From positions 23,107-87,106 of the forward strand of contig CAWKLQ010000009.1 of the NCBI GenBank assembly GCA_963850525.1: a stretch of 64,000 nt of DNA, read 5' to 3'. Made by a program: the position numbers and the translations under genes. Below the pieces are notes generated by a model. The model did no database searches, was not told where the DNA came from, and worked only from the letters and a program-made list of their open reading frames with translations. The DNA comes from JAEMQF01 sp963850525. Its GTDB lineage: Bacteria > Pseudomonadota > Gammaproteobacteria > Burkholderiales > Burkholderiaceae_C. Below are positions 17,856 through 26,445 of the stretch, in pieces; the first letter of the stretch is position 1; each line of letters opens with the position of its first letter.

Positions 17856-18675
17856 CCGATCGACCTTCAACTGGATGAAACACACCGCGTTGCTTATGGA
17901 GTGTGGGGCGCCTTTCGGCCCTTTGCTGCCGTTTGAACGTCCACTATGCGTGCGTGCGTGCATCTGTCGGAGCGGCGCGGCAGGCGGCACCCGGCGGAGC
18001 TTGGCGGGGGCTCATGCTGGGACGGTCGGCGCTGCGCGCCGACTCCACTGTGCTGCTCGCCTTGAAGTCGCGCCCCGAACTCGCTGCGCTCACTTCGTTC
18101 GCTACGCTCAAACAGGCGGGGCGAAGTCAGTTTTGGATGCGCGCTGCGCGTGCCGACTTCAAGGCTGCGCTGCTCGTCGTCCCAGAAATCGCCCCCGCCA
18201 AGCCCCACCGGGTTCCGTCTGCCGCGCTGCCAGCGTTTGGTTGTGTGCGGCGCAAGAACAAGACGTGCAACGCGCCAGGCGTGATGACCGGCCGGGCGAA
18301 GTGAGGTGGAACGCGGCGAGTTGCGCACCGGGTTTGCACCGCAGGTCGCCATGGTTGGCGCGCGGCAGGCGCTGCGCGCAGGGACCCGCAGGGGGCGATT
18401 TCTGTGACGGCGAGGAGCGCAGCCCTTGGGTCGGCGCGCGCAGCGCGCATCCAAAACTGACTTCGCCCCGCCTGTTTGAGCGTAGCGAACGAAGTGAGCG
18501 AAGCGAGTTCGGGGCGGGACCCAAGGGCGAGCACCACAGCGGAGTCGGAGCGAAGCGCAGACCGTCACAGCATGAGCCCCCTGCGGGCCCCTGCGCGCAG
18601 CGCCTGCCGCGCCGCTCCGACAGACGCACGCAGGGTTGCACGCAAGGCGATGGTTTCTTGAGATAGGCATCTGCG
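17856..18675. repeat. 820-base island built on a large imperfect inverted repeat, between livH and livM
   Basis: The left arm (about 17950-18196) and right arm (about 18391-18634) are inverted copies around a ~195-base centre. Their cores, 18071-18150 and 18437-18516, match over 80 bases with one mismatch by eye. The core holds AGCGAA-type heptads that translate as a spurious SERSERSE. A third module at 18361-18395 is inverted against about 18576-18611, so the right half can also fold on itself. Long open frames exist on both strands (about 260 codons), but they are low-complexity consequences of the repeat and have no credible starts or domains. No transposase is present. It looks like a dispersed non-autonomous or regulatory repeat inserted into an otherwise overlapping operon. 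Confidence 0.8.
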
Positions 18676-19614
18676 GTGCACAAGAAACGCTTTTCGGTCC
18701 TTCTGTACTTGTGCGGCACTCTCGCCGCGATCGGCCTGCCTTGGCTCGCCAACGACTACATGGTCGGCGTGGGCCTGACGCTCTGGATGTGGATGGCGCT
18801 CACGCTGAGCTGGTGCGTGCTCTCCAAGATGACGGGTTATGTCTCGCTCGGCCACGTCGTGTTCTACGGCCTGGGCGCGTACCTGGTCGTCGTCTCGTGG
18901 CAGAGCGTGCCGTTGTGGCTGGCGATTCCCGCTGCCGGCGTGCTCGCCGCAGCCTTTGCGGCAATCGTCGGCCTGCCGGTGCTGCGTGTGCGCGGGCCGT
19001 ACTTCGTGATCCTCACCTTCGGCCTGGCCGAGCTGGTCAAGTACAGCATCATCGCCTTCGAGTCGGCCTCGGGCGTGGCGAGCCGCCTCCTGTTCGGTGC
19101 GCCCGATCTGCTGACGATCTACTTCGCGATGCTTGCGCTCGCGCTCGCCGCGTTGTTGCTGCTGAGCTGGGTTGCGAACAGCCGCTTCGGCCATGGCCTG
19201 CGGTCGCTGCGCGAAGACGAAGAAGCGGCGGAGACGCTCGGCGTCCCTGTCGTGCGCTACAAGCTCATCGCATTCGTGCTGTCCGCGGCGATTCCCGGCA
19301 TGGTGGGCGGCGTGATGGCGCTGCGCTCGACTTACTTCGTCACCGGGGGTGTGTTCGACCCGATGATCTCGGTGACGGTGATCGCGATGGCTCTGCTCGG
19401 CGGCGGCGACAACGCCAAGGGCCCTGTCCTCGGCGTGATCTTCCTCGCACTGCTTTCGGAAGCGCTGTGGGCGAACGCGCCACTGCTCTACATGGTGATC
19501 CTCGGCGCGATCCTGGTGCTGTTCGTGCTGGTGCTGCCGCAGGGTTTGATGGGTCTCTTCAACAAGGCGCACACGCCGCGCGTGCCGGCCGCCGACGAGG
19601 TGCGCGCACCATGA
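18676..19614 (+). CDS. livM: Liv-type ABC importer permease 2
   Basis: A 312-residue inner-membrane permease with around nine helices. The motifs SLGHVVFYGLGAY and LPVLRVRGPYFVILTFGLAE are characteristic of LivM, as is the EAA-like loop LREDEEAAETLGVPVVRYKL. It starts with GTG immediately after the repeat island and its end overlaps the ATPase gene. Whether it is transcribed from the upstream promoter or from within the island cannot be told. Confidence 0.9.
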   Translation: MHKKRFSVLLYLCGTLAAIGLPWLANDYMVGVGLTLWMWMALTLSWCVLSKMTGYVSLGHVVFYGLGAYLVVVSWQSVPLWLAIPAAGVLAAAFAAIVGLPVLRVRGPYFVILTFGLAELVKYSIIAFESASGVASRLLFGAPDLLTIYFAMLALALAALLLLSWVANSRFGHGLRSLREDEEAAETLGVPVVRYKLIAFVLSAAIPGMVGGVMALRSTYFVTGGVFDPMISVTVIAMALLGGGDNAKGPVLGVIFLALLSEALWANAPLLYMVILGAILVLFVLVLPQGLMGLFNKAHTPRVPAADEVRAP

Positions 19615-20342
19615 CGCCGCTGCTCTCGGTGCGGGGCCTGGGCAAGCGCTTCGGCGGCTTGACCGCCCTTGACGGCGTGTCGTTCGACGTGAACGCGGGC
19701 GCGATCGTCGGCCTGATGGGCGCGAACGGCGCGGGCAAGACGACGCTGTTCAGCCTGATCGCGGGCAACGCCAGACCCAGCAGCGGCAGCATCCACTACC
19801 AGGGGCGATCGCTGCTGGGTCTGCGCCCGGATCAGATTTGCCGCCTGGGTGTGGCGCGAACCTTCCAGATCGTCAAGCCGTTCGCCAACCTCACCGTGCT
19901 GGAAAACCTGCGCACCGCGGCGCTGTTCGGCAAGGCCCAGCATGCGAGCGCGGCATCCGCCGACGCGGCGTCGCAGCGCGTGCTCAAAGAGGTCGGCCTG
20001 GCCGACGTGGCCGATCGCCCCGCGGCGACGCTCACGCTATCTGGCCAGAAGCGCCTGGAAATCGCGCGCGCGGTCGCGAGCGGCGCGCAACTCGTGCTGC
20101 TCGACGAAGTGATGGCCGGCCTCACGCCCACCGAAGTCGCGGGCATGCTGAAAACGCTGCGCGTCCTGCACACGTCGCGCGGACTCACGCTGCTCGTGAT
20201 CGAACACGTGATGCGCGTCCTCATGGACCTGTGCGAAAAGATCGTCGTGCTGCACCATGGGCAGTTGATCGCACAAGGCGCGCCGGGGGACATCGCGCGC
20301 GATTCGCAGGTGTTGGCGGTCTACTTCGGGGCGCCGGCGTGA
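19611..20342 (+). CDS. livG: Liv-type ABC importer ATPase 1
   Basis: A 243-residue ABC ATPase. The Walker A GANGAGKTT, the Q-loop VARTFQIVKPFANLTVLEN and the Walker B LVLLDEVMAGL are clear. The signature reads LTLSGQKRLEIARAV, a common degenerate form in LivG. The switch histidine is in VIEHVMRVLM. Both ends overlap neighbouring genes by 4 bases. Confidence 0.92.
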   Translation: MTPLLSVRGLGKRFGGLTALDGVSFDVNAGAIVGLMGANGAGKTTLFSLIAGNARPSSGSIHYQGRSLLGLRPDQICRLGVARTFQIVKPFANLTVLENLRTAALFGKAQHASAASADAASQRVLKEVGLADVADRPAATLTLSGQKRLEIARAVASGAQLVLLDEVMAGLTPTEVAGMLKTLRVLHTSRGLTLLVIEHVMRVLMDLCEKIVVLHHGQLIAQGAPGDIARDSQVLAVYFGAPA

Positions 20343-21055
20343 ATCAGGCGATGCTCGAAGTCGACGACCTGGTGGGAGGCTACGGTGCGACGCGCGTGCT
20401 GCACGGCGTGTCGATGCGCGTCGCGGCGCTCGGCGTGACTGCGTTGTTAGGCGCGAACGGCGCGGGCAAGACGACGCTCATGAAAACCATCGCCGGGCTG
20501 AACCCGGTGCAAGGCGGGCGCCTGCGCTTTCTGGGCGAAGACATCTCGAAGCAGCCCTGCCACCGCCGCGTGCTCGCCGGCCTCGTGCTCGTGCCCGAAG
20601 GGCGCATGGTGTTCCCGACCCTGAGCGTGGCCGACAACCTGCGCCTGGGCGCCATCAACCCGCGCGCGCGGCCGCAACTGCGCAGCAGCCTCGACCATGT
20701 GTACCACGTCTTCCCGCGCCTGCTCGAGCGCGAACGCCAACTCGCCGCCACGCTGTCGGGCGGCGAGCAGCAGATGCTTGCCATCGGCCGCGGCCTGATG
20801 GCGCAGCCGAAGCTGATGCTGCTCGACGAACCCACACTCGGCCTCGCGCCGCTGATCGCGCAGCAGATGTTCGAGCTGATCGCGAGCCTGGTCGAAGGCG
20901 GCTTGACGCTGTTGCTTGCCGAGCAGGACGTTCCCAAGACGCTCGCCGCGGCGAACCATGCGTACGTGATCGAGACCGGCCGCGTCGCCGCCGAAGGGCC
21001 GGCCGACGAAATCGCCAGCGACCCGCGGATTCGGCAGGCTTACATGGGACTGTGA
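20339..21055 (+). CDS. livF: Liv-type ABC importer ATPase 2
   Basis: A 238-residue ABC ATPase with Walker A GANGAGKTT, the LivF-typical VPEGRMVFPTLSVADNL, signature ATLSGGEQQMLAIGRGL, and Walker B LMLLDEPTLGLAP. The usual switch-histidine position reads LLAEQDVPKTL, with Gln-Asp in place of Gln-Asn, as common in LivF. The GTG start overlaps the previous stop. This is the last gene of the operon beginning at 9432. Confidence 0.92.
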   Translation: MNQAMLEVDDLVGGYGATRVLHGVSMRVAALGVTALLGANGAGKTTLMKTIAGLNPVQGGRLRFLGEDISKQPCHRRVLAGLVLVPEGRMVFPTLSVADNLRLGAINPRARPQLRSSLDHVYHVFPRLLERERQLAATLSGGEQQMLAIGRGLMAQPKLMLLDEPTLGLAPLIAQQMFELIASLVEGGLTLLLAEQDVPKTLAAANHAYVIETGRVAAEGPADEIASDPRIRQAYMGL

Positions 21056-21067
21056 GGGACTCTCGAG

Positions 21068-21985
21068 CTATGGATTGGCAATGCCGGAGGCTCGGCCTGC
21101 CAGCTTGCGCCAGTGTCGGCCCGCCGAAATCTCGACGAACCCGGCCTGTTGGTACAGGCCGAGCGCGCTGTGCCGGTCCTCGCGCACCGTGAGCGCGAGA
21201 TGGCCGCGACCGCGGCGTGCAGCCCAACCGAATGCGGCGCCGAGCAAGGCCCGGCCGAAGCCCTGCCCGCGCTGCGCTTGCGCCACGCCGAGGTAGTCGA
21301 TGTAGGCCTCTTGTTCGACCGGGTCGTCCTTGACGTAGAGGTATCCGATGGGAGCCGCGGCAGCGTCGCTGGCGACGAACAGCACGCAGTCACCCTCTGG
21401 TGCCACTGCACGCTGGAAGTCGGCCGCGCCGATGTAGGCGCCTGGAAATAACGCCTCGTGCAGACCCAGCAGCGCGGGCAGGTCGCCGGCGGCCGCTTGC
21501 CTCACGGCTCGCGAGCTGGCGTGCGCCTGGGCCACCGGCGCGCGCAACACGCGGTGCAGTTGCAGCGCCTCGTAGCGCGCGGCGGCGTACCAGCGATTCA
21601 GCAGTTCTGCATCGGCTGCGGGAAAGGCGTCGAATTGCTGGATCGCGGGAAGCGCGTTTTCCAGGGTCGAGGCGACGACGAGCGCCGCAGTGCCTTCCAG
21701 CCAGCGCGGGTCAATCACCAGCGGGCCACGCACCCAGGCGCGCGCCAACGCGGGATCGAACTCGCAGCCCACCACGCCAAGCGGTTGCGCGCCGTCGCTG
21801 ATCGCCCAGAAAGCCGCTTCGTCGGGGTGCAGGGCGCGCAGTTCTGCGGCATGCGAGGCGACGTCCGTGCCCTGCGCGGCATGCAGGCAGTGAACGCCGC
21901 CGTCCGGGCGCCGGTTGCAGCGGTAGATCAACTCGGCGAGCGCGGGCCACTCGGCTGGCGGCAATCGAATCAGCGACAGGGGCAT
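21068..21985 (-). CDS. GNAT-family N-acetyltransferase
   Basis: A 305-residue protein whose C-terminal half is a clear GNAT domain. It contains YIDYLGVAQAQRGQGFGRALLGAAF (acetyl-CoA pyrophosphate loop Q/R-x-x-G-x-G) and VREDRHSALGLYQQAGFVEI. The N-terminal half may be a second, degenerate GNAT repeat. ATG at 21985 is chosen; an upstream frame extension lacks support. It is convergent with the Liv operon. The substrate is unknown. Confidence 0.8.
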   Translation of the reverse strand: MPLSLIRLPPAEWPALAELIYRCNRRPDGGVHCLHAAQGTDVASHAAELRALHPDEAAFWAISDGAQPLGVVGCEFDPALARAWVRGPLVIDPRWLEGTAALVVASTLENALPAIQQFDAFPAADAELLNRWYAAARYEALQLHRVLRAPVAQAHASSRAVRQAAAGDLPALLGLHEALFPGAYIGAADFQRAVAPEGDCVLFVASDAAAAPIGYLYVKDDPVEQEAYIDYLGVAQAQRGQGFGRALLGAAFGWAARRGRGHLALTVREDRHSALGLYQQAGFVEISAGRHWRKLAGRASGIANP

Positions 21986-22148
21986 GCAGCTATTCTGCCG
22001 TCGATGACGGTGAACTGCCTTTCCCAGCCACTGTGGTGACACGTTGGACTCGAGCCTCCCCGGCGAGGGGCGTCCGAGAACCCGGCCGCGGTACGATCGA
22101 CGCTCGGCCCAGATCGGGCCGCCGTAACCCGCCCAAGAGGAGACGCCG

Positions 22149-22514
22149 ATGCTGACAACGGAGAAGACGGCCGACTACGTGAAGCGCTGGGTCGCCGCGT
22201 TTGAGTCGAAGGACCTCGATCGCGTTCTGGCCTTCTACACCAACGACGTCATCTTCCACTCCCCGCTGATTGCGCGGCTGAGCCATGACCCCAGCGGCAC
22301 CGTGCAGGGCAAGGCGGCGCTGCGCGCCTACGTGAAGAAGGGCTTCGAAGTGTTCGACCACATCAAGTTCACCGTGCTCGACGTGCTGCGTGGCGTTGAC
22401 AGCATTGCGATCCACTACAAGGGCATCACGGGCACACATGTCGCCGAGGTGTTGTTCTTCGACAAGGACGGCGTGGTCCGCGAATCGTACGTGCACTACT
22501 CGTCTCCTGAGTAG
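22149..22514 (+). CDS. SnoaL/NTF2-like small protein
   Basis: A 121-residue single-domain protein of the NTF2-like cone fold. Typical features are the N-terminal helix VKRWVAAFESKDLDRVLAFYTNDVIFHSP and the strand set IAIHYKGITGTHVAEVLFFDKDGVVRES. A strong AAGAGGAGA ribosome binding site precedes the ATG. Members include isomerases, cyclases and ligand-binding proteins; the role here is unknown. Confidence 0.75.
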   Translation: MLTTEKTADYVKRWVAAFESKDLDRVLAFYTNDVIFHSPLIARLSHDPSGTVQGKAALRAYVKKGFEVFDHIKFTVLDVLRGVDSIAIHYKGITGTHVAEVLFFDKDGVVRESYVHYSSPE

Positions 22515-22647
22515 CATTGCAGTTCCTCATCGAAAGTCAACTTCCTGGCGCGGCCCCGTACTCACACTCTCGGCCAGTCATCCAATCGGCCGGGAAATCG
22601 CCACCCCAGTGACCGGTTTCAAAGTGATGCCGACGTCCATCGCCGCT

Positions 22648-23317
22648 TCAGCGCAACGAAGGCACCAGCAGCAGTGCCGCAGTCACCAGGCCCGCCAACG
22701 GCAGCGCCGGCGCTTGCGGCTGATTCAGGGCCCACAGCGTTGCGCCGCTGAATAGACACCAGCTGAGCGGCACGACGAGCAGTGCCGCTGCCCAGGGTCG
22801 CGTGCACTGCCGCGTGAGAAGCAAGCCCAGGGACAACAGCACGGTGGCGTCGGGCGCGAGGCCCACGACTTCGGCCTGCCAGGGCGGGCGCTGCTGTGCC
22901 ATCGCCAGGGCCGGCCAGGCTGCTGCGGCGAGCAGCCACGTCAACCCGAGTGCCCGCTGCAGACGCTGCTCGGTGTGGGCTGGGCGCGCAGCAGCAGCCC
23001 ATGCCAGCCAGAGCAGTGCCTGCAGCGCAAACGCGCCCCACCATGAAGCTGCCGAGCGTGTGGATGTCGGCAAACGCGGCGCCGAAGTAAATCCATCCCA
23101 CGCTGGCCCAGGCCACTGCGAGCAGGACCACGGCACCGAGCGCGGCCTGGCGGCGCCAGGTCGCCACCAGCATGGCCAGCGCGAGCAATTCGCCCACGAT
23201 GGGCGCCGGCCACCACTCGCGGTTGACCAGTCCGAACAGGCGGAAGTAGGTGCTCGCCGAAAACATCAGCAGATCGTGCAGCCGGTAGCTCGCCAGCGTG
23301 GCCCAGGTCTCGGCCAT
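22648..23317 (-). pseudogene. DUF6064-like membrane protein gene with a +1 frameshift
   Basis: Two minus-strand frames together encode one membrane protein. The first starts at 23317 (MAETWATLASYRLHDLLMF, then STYFRLFGLVNREWWPAPI and a helix to IHTLGSFMVG). The second continues from about 23040 (GAFALQALLWLAWAAAA) to the stop at 22648 (LVTAALLLVPSLR). The total span is one base more than a multiple of three, consistent with one inserted base in the GC run at 23032-23040. The joined product would be about 222 residues with around seven helices and resembles DUF6064. It is either a broken gene or a sequencing error. Confidence 0.7.
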
Positions 23318-23332
23318 CGTCTGAGCGCGCTA

Positions 23333-24316
23333 CTACAGCGCTTGAATGTGTGCGGCGATGCGCTGCCGCATCGCCGCATCGGGCATGCGCCCGGTGCCTG
23401 CGGCCAGGTTCTGGCGCACATGGGCCACCTGGGTCGTGGCCGGGATCACGCAGCTCACGGCCGGGTGCGACAGCACGAACTTCAACACCAGCGCCGCCCA
23501 GTTGTCGCAGTCGAGTTCTGCCGCCCAGGGCGGCACCGGGTGGCGCTGCAACATGCGGATCAAGTCGCCTTCCTGGAACGGCCGGTTGACGATAACCGCC
23601 ACGCCGCGCTCCTGCGCCAGCGGCAGCAGCCGCTGCTCGGCCTCGCGGTCCACCGGGCTGTAGCTGAGCTGCACGAAGTCGAGCTTCTCGGTCTTGAGGA
23701 TTTGCTCGAGTTCGCCATGGCGCCGGCCATGCGAAGTCGTGACACCGACGTAGCGCAGCTGTTTCACGCTCTTCATGGTCTGCAGCGTCGGTAGGTGCTC
23801 GCGCCATGCCAGCAGGTTGTGCACCTGGAGCAAGTCAAACCGGGGCAGACCCCAGAAGCGCCGCGTCGCCTCGATCTGGCTCGCGCCTGCGCTGCCGGAG
23901 TTCGTCCACACCTTTTCGGCGGAAAACACCTGGCTGCCACGGGCCAGCTTGGCCAGGCCTTCGCCGATGACGTCTTGCGACGAGCCATACATCGGCGAGC
24001 TGTCGACGAGGCGCCCGCCGCCGTCAAAAAAGGCCTTCATCACCGCAATGCAGTTGTCGCGCAAGGCGCGGTCGCGACCGACGTTGAAGGTGATCCAGCT
24101 GCCCAGGCCGACGGCGGGAATGCGCTCGCCGCTGGAAGGGATGGCGCGCGTGGCCAGCACCGGCTGTGCGCGGGCAGGCAGGGCGGTTGCCGCCAGCAGC
24201 GTGAGCGCGGCGCGGCGCTGCAGGCTGGCCGCGGCGCCCGGCCGCGCTGAGCTCGAGTCAGGGAATCCATGCCTGCCATTTTGGGTGAACTCGATGTCTA
24301 GGAAATGTGCGCACAA
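23333..24316 (-). CDS. Exported aldo/keto reductase
   Basis: A 327-residue AKR-fold protein. The expected catalytic tetrad is visible: Asp105, Tyr110 (LVDSSPMYGSSQDVIGEGL), Lys135 (VFSAEKVW) and His166 (LLQVHNLL). Unusually it begins with a Tat-like leader, SLQRRAALTLLAATALPARA, predicting export to the periplasm. The only available start is TTG at 24316, directly after an in-frame stop and close to the start of the divergent hydrolase. The physiological substrate and the source of NADPH outside the cytoplasm are unclear. Confidence 0.75.
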   Translation of the reverse strand: MCAHFLDIEFTQNGRHGFPDSSSARPGAAASLQRRAALTLLAATALPARAQPVLATRAIPSSGERIPAVGLGSWITFNVGRDRALRDNCIAVMKAFFDGGGRLVDSSPMYGSSQDVIGEGLAKLARGSQVFSAEKVWTNSGSAGASQIEATRRFWGLPRFDLLQVHNLLAWREHLPTLQTMKSVKQLRYVGVTTSHGRRHGELEQILKTEKLDFVQLSYSPVDREAEQRLLPLAQERGVAVIVNRPFQEGDLIRMLQRHPVPPWAAELDCDNWAALVLKFVLSHPAVSCVIPATTQVAHVRQNLAAGTGRMPDAAMRQRIAAHIQAL

Positions 24317-24325
24317 TCAGCTCGC

Positions 24326-25160
24326 ATGTCCGCGCCCTACCTTGTCCCCGGCACGCCACGTTTGGCGGTCGCGCTCGCCGGCAGCGGGCCCGCTGCTGCT
24401 GTTCATGCACGGCATCGGCGGCAATCGCACGAACTGGCGCGCGCAACTGCCTGCGTTCGCGCATCACTTCTCCTGCGTCGCGTGGGACGCGCGGGGCTAT
24501 GGCAGCAGCGACGACTACGACGGCGAGCTCGCCTTCGATGATTTCATCGCCGACGTGCTGCGCGTGCTCGACCATTTCGGCGCCCCGAGCGCGCACTTGC
24601 TCGGCCTGTCGATGGGCGGGCGCATCGCGATGCGCACGGCGCTGCTGCATCCGAAGCGCGTGGCGACGCTCACGCTCGTGGACACGCACGAAGGCTTCGA
24701 GGCGTTCACGCCCGAGCAGCGCGCGGCGTTCGTGAACAGCCGGCGCGAGCCGCTGCTCGCCGGCAAGGAGCCGCGCGACATCGCCGACGCGGTGGCGCGT
24801 TCGCTCGTCGGGCCGAAGGCGCGGCCGGAACATTTGCAGCAACTGGTGGACAGCATCGGCGCGCTGCACAAGCTCTCCTACATCAAGTCGCTGCAGGCCA
24901 CCGTGGAACAGGTGAGTTTGGGCGACATCTCGAAGATCGGCGCACCCGCGCACTTCATCGTCGGCGCCGACGACGCGCTCACGCCGGTGGCGATGCATCA
25001 CGAGATGGCGGCCAAGCTGCACGGCGCGCCGGTGAGCGTGGTGCCCGAGGCCGGGCACCTGAGCAACATCGAAAACGCGTCGGCCTTCAATGCTGCGGCC
25101 TTGGCTTGGCTGGTCCCGAGGGTGACGCTGGCGCCGCTGCCGCGGCATTGGCCAACGTAA
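24326..25160 (+). pseudogene. Alpha/beta hydrolase gene with a +1 frameshift near its start
   Basis: The natural N-terminus MSAPYLVPGTPRLAVALAGSGP is read from ATG 24326, but the rest of the enzyme (LLLFMHGIGGNRTNW, nucleophile elbow LLGLSMGGR, VGADDALTP, PEAGHLSNIE) is in the next frame. The span is one base more than a multiple of three. Removing one C from CCC at 24389-24391 restores a smooth 277-residue protein like 3-oxoadipate enol-lactonase or NicD-type hydrolases. Alternatively an ATG at 24294 in the second frame gives an intact but implausible Cys/Arg-rich N-terminus. A sequencing error cannot be excluded. Confidence 0.72.
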
Positions 25161-25165
25161 GGGTC

Positions 25166-26125
25166 TCAGGCCGCGAATCGCGCGTGCGGCCGCGCGAGAT
25201 AAAACCATTCCTTGCCAGGCTCGGCAGCGGGGTTCGGAAAGACGATGCGCAAATCGGATTCGGCGCGCAGTGGCGTGCCGTCGTGGCGCGTGCCGATCAG
25301 CTCGCCGGCACGCACGGCGTCAAAGCTCGTCCAGGCGCGGCTGAACTGGTCTTCGGCATGGTGCCGGTCGACCACGCGGAACAGGCGCAGCGCCTCCACG
25401 TCATCTGCCGCTGAAGGCTCGGGTGCTTCGACGAGTTGCAAATGCGCCAGCGTGTTGACGATGGCGCGGTAGCCGACTTCGGGCGAGCGCGGGTCGGCGT
25501 GCTGCCCGCACTCCAGTGTCAACGCCCAGCCGCCGGTACGCCGCATGTATTCCGTCGTTCCCACGCCGTAGTCGGCGTGAAGGTCCGGCGCCACCTGCCC
25601 CTGGCCGGCCTGCCAGGCGCGCCGCTGTTCCACGCCTGCAGCATACGTGCTGAGCCAACCGTCGACGATGCGGCGCACGCCCAGCCGCAGCGCCACACCC
25701 TCTTCGCGCGCGGCGTGGTTGAAGGCTTCGAGCGGGCCGGCGTTGTTCGGCGGGCCGACCAAGACGAACGGCTCGGTGCCGGTGTGGAATGAATGCAGGT
25801 CGAGCAACCCGTCGTGCGCCGCGAGCAAGGGGCACAGCCAGTTCGCGACGTGGTCTTCGAACTCGCGCGGCTGCGCGCTCGGCGCGAGTTTGCGGTTCAG
25901 GTTGCGCTCGCCTTCGCGTCGGCCGCGTTGATACGCGAGCGGGTTCGTCACGGGAACGAAGGTCACCGCGCCGCGCACGATGCGCAAGCGGCCCTGCTCG
26001 ATGTCGTCGATCACCCGCCGGATCGCCAGCGTGCCGCACGTTTCATTGCCGTGCACCGCGCCGGTGACGATCAGGCGCGTGCCGGGCGTAGTCGCGGCGA
26101 AGTGAATCGATTGGAAGGGGCGCAC
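25166..26125 (-). CDS. M14-type succinylglutamate desuccinylase/aspartoacylase family protein
   Basis: A 319-residue zinc carboxypeptidase-like deacylase. Zinc ligands are evident as His25 and Glu28 in GAVHGNETCGTLA and His111 in LLDLHSFHTGTEPF. NLNRKL supplies the substrate-binding arginine and TLECGQH the downstream glutamate region. The start is GTG at 26125. Family members remove acyl groups from amino acids (AstE, aspartoacylase), but the family includes many uncharacterised paralogues and no arginine-catabolism genes lie nearby. Confidence 0.82.
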   Translation of the reverse strand: MRPFQSIHFAATTPGTRLIVTGAVHGNETCGTLAIRRVIDDIEQGRLRIVRGAVTFVPVTNPLAYQRGRREGERNLNRKLAPSAQPREFEDHVANWLCPLLAAHDGLLDLHSFHTGTEPFVLVGPPNNAGPLEAFNHAAREEGVALRLGVRRIVDGWLSTYAAGVEQRRAWQAGQGQVAPDLHADYGVGTTEYMRRTGGWALTLECGQHADPRSPEVGYRAIVNTLAHLQLVEAPEPSAADDVEALRLFRVVDRHHAEDQFSRAWTSFDAVRAGELIGTRHDGTPLRAESDLRIVFPNPAAEPGKEWFYLARPHARFAA

Positions 26126-26445
26126 GGTGCGGAGGCGGGCTGGGTTTGCGCGCGAGGATAGCGCGTCTCGGCGCGCAATCCGGCGCCGGTGACTTGAGTG
26201 ACGAGATTGACCCCTCGACTTGTATCTGAAGACCTAAATGTTGCGCTGACGCTTACACCACCGCCACCCGCGCCGGGCGAACTTTTCCTTCGAGGTGCGC
26301 AGTCTGACCGGTGCAAATTGCCGGCCTCGCGCAAACAACAAACGGTTGCGGCCCTGCCGCCGTTCGCGTGCCCACTACCGATCGACGTGAGCAGCCGGCA
26401 TCGGCAGCGCGCGGAACCGATCAATCGAACCAGTGGGAGGCTGCC
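26126..26445. other. 320-base intergenic region, locally AT-richer
   Basis: This divergent intergenic region precedes the DUF1592-like gene. It is less GC-rich than its surroundings around 26200-26260 and contains a TTGACC hexamer (about 26208) that could be a -35 box, but no well-spaced -10. No RNA gene or repeat was recognised. Confidence 0.35.

Noticed and set aside
17875..18670. Long open frames of about 260 codons on both strands between livH and livM
   Set aside because: They are mirror products of the inverted repeat with Arg/Ser-rich low complexity and no domains or convincing ribosome binding sites.
17856..18675. CRISPR array or insertion sequence as the explanation of the repeat island
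   Set aside because: The repeats are long inverted arms, not short direct repeats with spacers, and no transposase or terminal duplication was identified.
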